A stretch of DNA of 20,844 bases from JAFCBV01 sp965370715 (GTDB lineage: Archaea; EX4484-52; B79-G9), in the NCBI GenBank assembly GCA_965370715.1, contig CBDUVQ010000008.1:1-20844 (forward strand). Reading direction: 5' to 3'. This document shows positions 7,279 to 13,382 of this stretch, piece after piece (the first letter of the stretch is position 1; each line of letters starts with the position of its first letter). The position numbers and the translations under genes are program-made. Below the pieces are notes generated by a model, which was not told where the DNA came from, ran no database searches, and saw only the letters and a program-made list of their open reading frames with translations.

Positions 7279-7929
7279 ATGCCTTTGACTGAAAAAGAGC
7301 GCATAGAAAAAATCCTTTTAATCCTGAAGAAAAAATACCCGTGCGCAAAAACAGCATTGAGTCATGCAAACCCTATTGAGCTTCTTGTCGCGACAATTCT
7401 TTCAGCCCAGTGCACAGATGTGCGCGTTAATATTGTCACAAAAGAATTGTTCAAAAAATACAAAAGCGTGGATGATTATGCGAGCGCAGACGTCAAAGAG
7501 TTTGAACAACAGATACATTCAACAGGATTTTTTAGAAACAAATCAAAAAACATTATTGCATCTGCAAAAATAATTTCTGAAAAATATGGCGGCAAAGTGC
7601 CTGACACAATGGAGGCACTTCTTGAATTGCCCGGAGTTGCGAGAAAGACAGCGAACATAGTCTTGTCAGGCGCGTACAGAAAGCTCGAAGGCATAGCAGT
7701 TGACACTCATGTAAAGCGCGTGGCTTTTCGTCTTGGCCTGACAAAGAACAAAGACCCTGTAAAAATCGAGCAGGACTTGATGAAGATAATTCCAAAAAAA
7801 GACTGGTGGACATTCTCGAATATAATTATTTTTCACGGGCGCGAAACGTGTGATGCAAGAAGACCAAAGTGCAGTGCGTGTGTGCTCAAAAATATTTGTC
7901 CGCGAAACGGCGTTGTAAAGAGCATGTAA
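7279..7929 (+). CDS. nth: Endonuclease III (DNA glycosylase/AP lyase)
   Basis: Base-excision repair enzyme of 216 residues, which removes oxidised pyrimidines and cleaves at the abasic site. The helix-hairpin-helix LPGVARKTAN (117-126) carries the catalytic lysine K123, and the catalytic aspartate is D142 in VDTHVKR. A [4Fe-4S] cluster loop follows with cysteines 191, 198, 201 and 207 (spacing C-x6-C-x2-C-x5-C), exactly the endonuclease III pattern. The ILSAQCTD segment (40-47) is also typical. Length matches the family. The gene has its own promoter in the 127-nt space shared with divergent valS, and a stem-loop follows its stop. Substrate range (thymine glycol, or uracil/thymine mismatches as in some archaeal relatives) cannot be read from the sequence alone. 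Confidence 0.95.
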   Translation: MPLTEKERIEKILLILKKKYPCAKTALSHANPIELLVATILSAQCTDVRVNIVTKELFKKYKSVDDYASADVKEFEQQIHSTGFFRNKSKNIIASAKIISEKYGGKVPDTMEALLELPGVARKTANIVLSGAYRKLEGIAVDTHVKRVAFRLGLTKNKDPVKIEQDLMKIIPKKDWWTFSNIIIFHGRETCDARRPKCSACVLKNICPRNGVVKSM

Positions 7930-7982
7930 CTGTAGTTGAAAATCGCATCAATAACCAATTGCTGACAGCGCGTATTCTTGGA

Positions 7983-8027
7983 GAATGCAGACATCAACTT
8001 CTTCTGCATTCGACAAATCTTTCTTTT
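7983..8027 (+). terminator. Stem-loop with pyrimidine-rich tail after nth
   Basis: A perfect 9-bp inverted repeat, GAATGCAGA (7983-7991) and TCTGCATTC (8003-8011) with an 11-nt loop, is followed on the plus strand by a T/C-rich tail. It lies between the convergent nth and aIF2-beta genes. Only the plus-strand side has the T-rich tail. Confidence 0.55.
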
Positions 8028-8090
8028 CCCCAAGCTTTTATTTGGTGAGCCATCACACCAACTTCTGGCGAACTAAAGAAAAGGCTGTGT

Positions 8091-8510
8091 CTACTTCACC
8101 ACAGGCACAGCTTTCCTTGCCCCGCACGCTTCACACTTGATAAACGCAAGCCTGTCTTCTTTCATAAGTTTTGTGTCCGGCTTTTTGCACTCAGGACAAA
8201 GGACAAAGGTATCGACATACGTATTGAACTTTTTCCCAATTTGTATCATGCCGAATTTACCCATAAATATTGCGGACTTGCCCTCAACTGTTGCCTGGCT
8301 TGCAAGCTCCTTTGCCATGTATTTTAGAAGGTGTTTCGGGTCTCGCCTAAGAGTTGTTGCAAGTTCATCAAAGTTCTTGAGTATTGTCCTGTTTCCGACA
8401 ATTAGGGACATAGGCTTTGGAATCTCAAAACGCTTTGTCTCAAAGACGTGCTTTGGAAGCTGGGCTCGCGCGGACTTCAAAAGCTTGTTGTAATCATATT
8501 CTTCTGGCAT
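8091..8510 (-). CDS. eif2b: Translation initiation factor 2 beta subunit (aIF2-beta)
   Basis: Beta subunit of the heterotrimeric initiation factor that brings Met-tRNAi to the small ribosomal subunit. At 139 residues it is the normal archaeal length. It has the N-terminal helix that binds the gamma subunit (DYNKLLKSA), the central alpha/beta domain (about 30-95), and a C-terminal zinc ribbon with C105, C108, C126 and C129 (CPEC ... CEAC). The start at 8510 is fixed by a strong AAGGAGG ribosome-binding site 7 nt upstream; a 20-codon upstream extension of the frame runs across that site and the end of the previous gene and is rejected. It is the third gene of an operon after MCM and the RPA-like gene, 20 nt behind the latter. 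Confidence 0.95.
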   Translation of the reverse strand: MPEEYDYNKLLKSARAQLPKHVFETKRFEIPKPMSLIVGNRTILKNFDELATTLRRDPKHLLKYMAKELASQATVEGKSAIFMGKFGMIQIGKKFNTYVDTFVLCPECKKPDTKLMKEDRLAFIKCEACGARKAVPVVK

Positions 8511-8530
8511 GTTATTTCCTCCTTGATAAT

Positions 8531-9334
8531 CTAAAGTACTTTTATCTTTCCCGGCCTTGGCTCGTAGCAAGTCCCTTCAGACAAAAGCTCAGACAGCACA
8601 GTATCAACAACACCGCTCTCAAAACCTGAAAGCGAAACAATTGACGGGTAGTCTGCGCCATCGCCATTGTTTTCTGTGCGGATTATTTCAAGTATCTTTG
8701 CCCGTGCATCATTTGAATCTGAAGGCGCATCTTTTTTCTGGGCTTTTTCTTTTGATGCAGGCTGTTCTGAAGCAGTATTCTCTTTCACGTCGGTCGGTGA
8801 TGCCAAAGGCACCGCAGCACCTTCGCGTATTCCTTTTTCTTTTAGCACATTAAGTATTTCAACCCAGCGCAAAGTCTCTATATTTGGGTCGCTCTGCACG
8901 CGCACAATTTCAGGCATTATATACATTTCATTATTATATTCGCGTATGCGCCCTATGATATCCACCATTTGGTCGACCTTGATATCAGCAACAATCTCGG
9001 TGTTGCCGAATGCTTTGCATCTTATGATTCCTGTGGTATCATCAAGTGTAATAAACGCATATTTATTGTCCTCAGATGCGAATGTCTCGCGCACAATCCC
9101 AAAGACATGGACGCGCGAAAGCCTGTCTGAAAGAGGGGAATCAAAAAAGTTCCCATTGCTGTCCGGCACAGGTGATGCAGAAAACACATCACACACTCTG
9201 CACCTTTGTATGGGTATCCGCTTCAACTCCTGATTTGCTGTACTTGTTGCAGTTGTTGAAGCACCATCTTTTGTGTCAGAGTCAACAGTTGGAGCGTCCA
9301 CTGGTTTTTTCGAATTTTTATCTTTCTCTTCCAT
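8531..9334 (-). CDS. RPA-like single-stranded DNA-binding protein (OB fold plus winged helix)
   Basis: This 267-residue protein has a low-complexity Ser/Thr/Asp/Ala-rich N-terminus (1-35), a segment with a cysteine pair (CRVC, 45-48), one OB fold (about 73-147, with VHVFGIVRE and FITLDDTTGIIRCKAFG), an acidic/charged linker (about 178-210) and a C-terminal winged-helix-like domain (about 208-267). This order resembles RPA32/RPA2, and the role would be to coat or handle single-stranded DNA at forks. It lies 3 nt behind the MCM stop, with its AGGTGTG ribosome-binding site inside the end of the MCM gene, so the two are co-translated. Its final residues (YEPRPGKIKVL) resemble the MCM C-terminus (FEPKHGHIRKV). 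Single-stranded DNA binding is inferred from fold and context; a general OB-fold protein is the alternative. Confidence 0.82.
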   Translation of the reverse strand: MEEKDKNSKKPVDAPTVDSDTKDGASTTATSTANQELKRIPIQRCRVCDVFSASPVPDSNGNFFDSPLSDRLSRVHVFGIVRETFASEDNKYAFITLDDTTGIIRCKAFGNTEIVADIKVDQMVDIIGRIREYNNEMYIMPEIVRVQSDPNIETLRWVEILNVLKEKGIREGAAVPLASPTDVKENTASEQPASKEKAQKKDAPSDSNDARAKILEIIRTENNGDGADYPSIVSLSGFESGVVDTVLSELLSEGTCYEPRPGKIKVL

Positions 9335-9337
9335 AAA

Positions 9338-11353
9338 TCACACCTTTCTTATATGGCCATGCTTTGGCTCGAAAAGCTCTCCGCTTGTCTTGAGCTTTTG
9401 TATTATTTCATCAGCACCTTCAATTCCCTGATCCTCTGCCGCAGCAACGACATCGTTTACAAGAACCGTCTTTTCAGGGCTTTCTTCCTGCATTTCACTT
9501 ACTAGTGAGAGTATTATCTTAAGCTTATTTCTTTGTGTGCTGGTTGTCCCGGATTCAAGGCGGTCTATATCAAACTTTCCTGTCTCAGGGTCGATTCCGA
9601 CTTCCATCAGGCACTTTGTCATAATGCCTATTGCGCGCTTTGTATCATCTTTTGATATTTTGTCCGCAAGTCTTATCTTTGCAGATGCCTCTGACAGCCT
9701 TATAAGTGCCTCAAGCTGGCGCGCACCAATCGGCACTGCGGTGTTTTCACCCTCTTTGCTTGCCTTGCTTCGAAGCCCGACATAAAACACTTCTATCTCC
9801 TTTTCAGCAACTTTGGTGAGTTTTGGTGTAATGTTCGATTTTGCATAGGCGATATATTTTCGCAGCAATTCAGCATCAAGTGGCGGGTCCTGTATATCAG
9901 GGTTTTCATGAAGCTTGAGTATGTGGCGAACAAGGCGCGTGTCCTTTTCCTTGTCAGGTATATCCCGTACAGGAAATATGAGGTCAAAGCGCGACATGAG
10001 TGTTTCTGGAATGTCTATCTGCTTTGGTATGGACTCATAAGCATCAAATCTTCCGAATTTTGGGTTGGCTGCGGCAAGTATGGTTGTCTGCGCATAAAGC
10101 GTTGCCTGAACATTCGCTTTTGAAATAGTGACTGTCTGTTGCTCCATCACTTCATGCATTGCGCTTCGGTCTTCCTTACCCATTTTGTCAAGCTCGTCAA
10201 TTGCGCAAAGCCCTTTGTTTGCAAGAACAAGTGCGCCTGCCTCAAGTGCCCATCCGCGCATGAACTCGTCCTTGACAACCGTTGCAGTCATTCCAGCGCC
10301 TGATGCGCTTTTACCAACAACATACCTCGCCTTTGGCGCAAGATGCGTGACATATTTGAGCAGCTGGCTTTTTCCGCTTCCCGGGTCTCCCACAAGAAAT
10401 ATGTGTATGTCACCGCGAGTCGTAACGCTATCAGGGCGGACTTTTCGTACACCCCCGAAAAGCTGGAGTGCAATAGCAAGTTTGATTTCCTCATAGCCAT
10501 ATATGGACGGCGCAATTGACGCCACCAGAGTATCATATATTTTTGGGTCTTTGGCAATTTCCTTTATTTTCTCTTCATCTTGGGGCGTTAACTCAAGATC
10601 CGCAAACTCCATTTCGATTGTCTCAAGATAATTTGCATCAACATAAATGTCGCGCCGCTTGGTTTCCTTACCCATTTCGAATTTCATTGGTGCATCATTA
10701 AGGACGCCGGTTATCTGCACTTTTGAACCAGGAATTACTTTTTTCTGAAACCTCGGGTCAACAAGGTCATCACGAAGAAATACGCCGACTTTTCTTGGTT
10801 GCGACCCTCCGTCAAGCCTTTCAGGGACTTCTTCAAGTTCAAGCCTTTGTATATCAATAAGCTTTCTTATCACAAGCTCAAAGCCGCGCCGGTTCCCGCA
10901 TTCGCAGGAAAATGGAGTTTTCAGGTGCGGTTCTTCCTGAAGAATAGTTAGTCTTTGTCCGCATGCCTTGCACTCAAATGTTGCAGCAGTGATTTCAGGG
11001 CGTACTTCTGATGCCTGCTTGATTATCCCGTCCACAGCGACGAACTGGCCGATGTGCTTGCTTCTCAGGTTTTTTATCGCGACATTGTTTGATTCATGAA
11101 GCTCTTTTACGCGAAACGTGATTCTTGGGGCATCTTCATCAGCAGGATTAACGTTTCGCAGTGCCTCGTCTGCAGCGCGCAAACACTCTTCAGGCGTCTC
11201 GAGAAGGGCGTCAGAAAGCTCTGTGTCGAATTTCTCTATCTTTTGGAACTCGACAATAAGGGATACGTTGTCCTGCCCGGCCTTGAATATTTTATCCTTG
11301 AATTGCTCACTGAAAAGAACTTCAAACTTTGAGAGCATTGCCGAATAGTCCAT
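9338..11353 (-). CDS. mcm: MCM replicative DNA helicase
   Basis: Replicative 3'-5' helicase, 671 residues, expected to form a hexamer around DNA. The N-terminal domain contains a zinc ribbon (C128, C131, C150, C152; spacing C-x2-C-x18-C-x1-C). The AAA+ core shows Walker A GDPGSGKS at 322-329, Walker B LCAIDELDK at 382-390, sensor 1 region LAAANP at 426-431 and the arginine finger motif SRFD at 454-457. A C-terminal winged-helix domain ends FEPKHGHIRKV. No intein is present in the Walker A region. A TATA box 24 nt upstream predicts leaderless translation from ATG 11353. It heads an operon with the RPA-like gene and aIF2-beta, while TBP lies 63 nt upstream under a separate promoter; read-through from TBP remains possible. 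Confidence 0.97.
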   Translation of the reverse strand: MDYSAMLSKFEVLFSEQFKDKIFKAGQDNVSLIVEFQKIEKFDTELSDALLETPEECLRAADEALRNVNPADEDAPRITFRVKELHESNNVAIKNLRSKHIGQFVAVDGIIKQASEVRPEITAATFECKACGQRLTILQEEPHLKTPFSCECGNRRGFELVIRKLIDIQRLELEEVPERLDGGSQPRKVGVFLRDDLVDPRFQKKVIPGSKVQITGVLNDAPMKFEMGKETKRRDIYVDANYLETIEMEFADLELTPQDEEKIKEIAKDPKIYDTLVASIAPSIYGYEEIKLAIALQLFGGVRKVRPDSVTTRGDIHIFLVGDPGSGKSQLLKYVTHLAPKARYVVGKSASGAGMTATVVKDEFMRGWALEAGALVLANKGLCAIDELDKMGKEDRSAMHEVMEQQTVTISKANVQATLYAQTTILAAANPKFGRFDAYESIPKQIDIPETLMSRFDLIFPVRDIPDKEKDTRLVRHILKLHENPDIQDPPLDAELLRKYIAYAKSNITPKLTKVAEKEIEVFYVGLRSKASKEGENTAVPIGARQLEALIRLSEASAKIRLADKISKDDTKRAIGIMTKCLMEVGIDPETGKFDIDRLESGTTSTQRNKLKIILSLVSEMQEESPEKTVLVNDVVAAAEDQGIEGADEIIQKLKTSGELFEPKHGHIRKV

Positions 11354-11369
11354 GGCTTTATCTTTGACA

Positions 11370-11384
11370 GAATATTTAAAAGAG
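11370..11384 (-). promoter_or_regulatory. TATA box of the mcm operon
   Basis: The minus-strand sequence CTCTTTTAAATATTC is centred 24 nt before ATG 11353. There is no ribosome-binding site, so the operon mRNA is probably leaderless for mcm. Confidence 0.55.
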
Positions 11385-11416
11385 TTGTTAAACGGATACG
11401 GGATTCAGGTATTGCC

Positions 11417-11959
11417 TTATATGGCCTTTATTTCCTTAAGATTCGCTTTTAGTTTAATCACACTGTCCTCTATATCCTTTTCGCTTTTTCCGCCAGTGCA
11501 GATTACTTTTCCTGAACTGAATAGAAGAAACACAGTCTTTGGAAAATCAAGGCGATACACAAGTCCCGGAAATTGTTCAGGTTCGTATTCTGTACCTTCA
11601 AGTTCAAACGCTATCTGATTAAGATTAAGTTCTTCACCGACAAATGCAGAAGCAACAATATTCTGTATTTTTATGTCCTTTACTTTGTTGATATCTATTC
11701 CAAGCTCTTTTATTTTTTCAACAAGATTGCTAATTGCTTTTTTTGCTTGGCGCGGAGATTTTGTTCCTGTGCAAACTATTTTTCCGGTATTAAATATAAG
11801 TGCTGCAGCCTTTGGATTTTCAAGACGATACACAAGTCCCGGAAACTGCTCTGGCTCATACTCTGTTTTTTCAAGGCTCATTGCAAGGCGCGATAATGGT
11901 ATTTTTGAATCCGCCGTGCATGTTGCTACAACATTGTGTATTGAAATTGTGTCAATCAT
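11417..11959 (-). CDS. tbp: TATA-box-binding protein (TBP)
   Basis: General transcription factor of 180 residues that binds TATA boxes and recruits TFB and RNA polymerase. The two direct repeats of the saddle are obvious: about 5-88 and 97-176, each containing the identical stretch EYEPEQFPGLVYRL (33-46 and 124-137). Each is followed by a (L/V)(I/L)F..GK(I/V)(V/I)CTG strand turn, the DNA-contacting part of each lobe. Length matches archaeal TBP. The start at 11959 has a GAGGTG ribosome-binding site 5 nt upstream, and a TATA box at 12030-12038 predicts a leader of about 45 nt, so it is translated by the Shine-Dalgarno route unlike its leaderless neighbour mcm. The tail lacks the acidic extension of some archaeal TBPs. 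Confidence 0.97.
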   Translation of the reverse strand: MIDTISIHNVVATCTADSKIPLSRLAMSLEKTEYEPEQFPGLVYRLENPKAAALIFNTGKIVCTGTKSPRQAKKAISNLVEKIKELGIDINKVKDIKIQNIVASAFVGEELNLNQIAFELEGTEYEPEQFPGLVYRLDFPKTVFLLFSSGKVICTGGKSEKDIEDSVIKLKANLKEIKAI

Positions 11960-12028
11960 TATTACACCTCAAGAAAAAAAGTTGTGTTGATTTCATTCGC
12001 GCACAAGTTTAGTGTATGTGCTTCTGGG

Positions 12029-12039
12029 TTTTAAAAACG
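12029..12039 (-). promoter_or_regulatory. TATA box of tbp
   Basis: Minus-strand CGTTTTTAAAA, about 75 nt before the tbp start. The predicted transcript start is near 12007, giving a leader that includes the GAGGTG site. Confidence 0.5.
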
Positions 12040-12072
12040 TTTCTATGTTTTTTGTATTTACAGGCATAATTG

Positions 12073-12828
12073 CTACTTTAGTTTGTTAATAAATTCAGTA
12101 TCATCATCCAAAAAAGAGTCATCAAGTATTTCTTCTTTTTTGGCCTTGCCGCCTTTTGCCCGCATTTCATGAAGTGCTTCTTTTACTTCACGAACACTGT
12201 CAACAAGATTTGGCATTATGTCCTTGAACGCGCGCTCAAGCCCGAGTATTTTCGGCTCAATCTCATCAAGCTTTGCGTGAAGTTCACCTATTTTCTTTTC
12301 TGTTTCTGCATTTGTCTTTTCCCCTGCCATTTTTATGGATTCAAGCCCGTTTGAAACAGAATTGAGCTTTTCTGCAAACACAACAATGCTGTTAGTGGAT
12401 TTCTCAATGTCTATTTTGAATGCCCTCATTTTTTCATCTGCTATTGAGTTAACAATTTCCTCAAGTTCTTCAACATTTATCTTTTCGCTGCCTTCATCAT
12501 CACCTGCAAACACTTGCGGGGCGACAATTTTATTTTCCTCTGGAATCACAGTTAACGGTTCTACTATATCTGTAGCAGGAGTGCTTTCCTGAAGTGATGC
12601 GTCTTCATTGTATGTCTCAGCACCCACCCCTGTCTTGAGGGCGTTGTTCAATGCAGCATCAATTTCCCGAAAACTGTATCCGGAATTTTTCAGGGTCTTG
12701 ATTATTTCTGCTTCAGGCATACCTGATGCTACATATTCTTTCACTTTTTCTACAGGCGGCTCGCGCATGGATTGCGCGGCTGGCACTACATTGTGTTTTT
12801 TTAGCCTTCCAAAAAGCTCAAATTTCAT
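12073..12828 (-). CDS. Coiled-coil protein with N-terminal helical domain, possibly FlaC/D-like
   Basis: This 251-residue protein has no signal peptide or membrane helix. Residues about 25-64 form a compact three-helix pattern with a Gly-Tyr turn (LKNSGYSFREIDAAL), like UBA-type domains. Residues 70-118 are an acidic linker. Residues about 119-226 are heptad-rich and predicted coiled coil, containing LDEIEPKILGLERAFKDIMP, and the end is acidic (DDSFLDDDTEF). The C-terminal coiled coil resembles cytoplasmic archaellum accessory proteins FlaC/FlaD, and the divergent ATPase/TadC pair supports a link to a type IV filament machine; both are tentative. Chromosome-segregation or cytoskeletal roles are alternatives. 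It lies 13 nt behind the second coiled-coil gene. No ribosome-binding site precedes ATG 12828; instead the minus strand reads ACCTCCT, the anti-Shine-Dalgarno sequence itself. Confidence 0.7.
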   Translation of the reverse strand: MKFELFGRLKKHNVVPAAQSMREPPVEKVKEYVASGMPEAEIIKTLKNSGYSFREIDAALNNALKTGVGAETYNEDASLQESTPATDIVEPLTVIPEENKIVAPQVFAGDDEGSEKINVEELEEIVNSIADEKMRAFKIDIEKSTNSIVVFAEKLNSVSNGLESIKMAGEKTNAETEKKIGELHAKLDEIEPKILGLERAFKDIMPNLVDSVREVKEALHEMRAKGGKAKKEEILDDSFLDDDTEFINKLK

Positions 12829-12841
12829 AGGAGGTCTCGAA

Positions 12842-13246
12842 TTAATTTTTCAATGCCTGGTTTCCTGCGATTTTATTTCCAATCATTTCTTCAACTTCTT
12901 TTTTTGTTACAAATTTTGTAAGTATGGGATTAATAAGTTCAATATAGTTCTGAATCTCCTTAAGTTCTGTATGGGCGACTGATTTTTTTATTTCTCTATG
13001 TACTGTTTGAATGTCAACTTCAAGATTTGCAATGCGATCCTGTACGAGGCGAAGATCGTCCTGCATGTTTCGTACTTCTTTTACAGCTTGGTTCTTGTCA
13101 AGTATTTCGGATTGCTCTGCCTTGTTCACTCTTGTATCAACATTTCGCAAACGTTCTTCAAGAACACGAATGCGCCGCGTATTATCGTTTAACCTGTTTG
13201 AGACCTCATTTAAAAGATTTCCTGATTCATCTGTACCAATTTTCAT
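12842..13246 (-). CDS. Small coiled-coil protein, possibly FlaC-like accessory protein
   Basis: From ATG 13246 the protein is 134 residues. Residues about 12-92 form a long heptad-rich coiled coil (LLNEVSNRLN ... RIANLEVDIQ), followed by a conserved-looking tail LKEIQNYIELINPILTKFVT and KKEVEEMI. A tail of the form NP..TKFVT..EV is reminiscent of archaellum FlaC/FlaD/E proteins, the cytoplasmic partners of the FlaI ATPase, though I cannot confirm this. The frame stays open 20 codons further to 13306, but that part spans the TATA box at 13271-13280, so 13246 is preferred, with a leader of only a few nt. It heads a two-gene unit with the larger coiled-coil gene and is divergent from the ATPase gene. 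Confidence 0.72.
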   Translation of the reverse strand: MKIGTDESGNLLNEVSNRLNDNTRRIRVLEERLRNVDTRVNKAEQSEILDKNQAVKEVRNMQDDLRLVQDRIANLEVDIQTVHREIKKSVAHTELKEIQNYIELINPILTKFVTKKEVEEMIGNKIAGNQALKN

Positions 13247-13270
13247 AATAACTATTTTAATGGTGAAGAC

Positions 13271-13280
13271 GTATATATAC
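13271..13280 (-). promoter_or_regulatory. TATA box of the coiled-coil gene pair
   Basis: GTATATATAC is a self-complementary TATA element, so it reads the same on both strands. It is centred 29 nt from ATG 13246. A perfect 10-nt palindrome TTGGCGCCAA lies at 13297-13306, upstream of this box in the divergent promoter region. Confidence 0.5.
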
Positions 13281-13334
13281 TTAGAGTACGGTATATTTGG
13301 CGCCAAGAGACGTGCTTAGGGTTTTGATTTTGCT

Positions 13335-13344
13335 GTGTATAAGC
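13335..13344 (+). promoter_or_regulatory. Possible TATA box of the ATPase/TadC operon
   Basis: GTGTATAAGC lies about 43 nt before ATG 13383. A transcript start near 13365 would leave a short leader containing AAGGG as a ribosome-binding site. Confidence 0.35.
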
Positions 13345-13382
13345 AGGTTTTGAATACTGAAAAAACAACAAGGGAATAATGC

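Noticed and set aside
8511..8570. Twenty-codon upstream extension of aIF2-beta
   Set aside because: It overlaps the end of the RPA-like gene and the strong AAGGAGG site that serves ATG 8510.
11557..11844. 20-nt exact DNA repeat (CGATACACAAGTCCCGGAAA) in two places
   Set aside because: It is explained by the internal duplication of TBP, where both lobes encode FPGLVYR.
13247..13306. 20-codon upstream extension of the small coiled-coil gene
   Set aside because: It spans the TATA box and promoter, and its sequence is not coiled coil.
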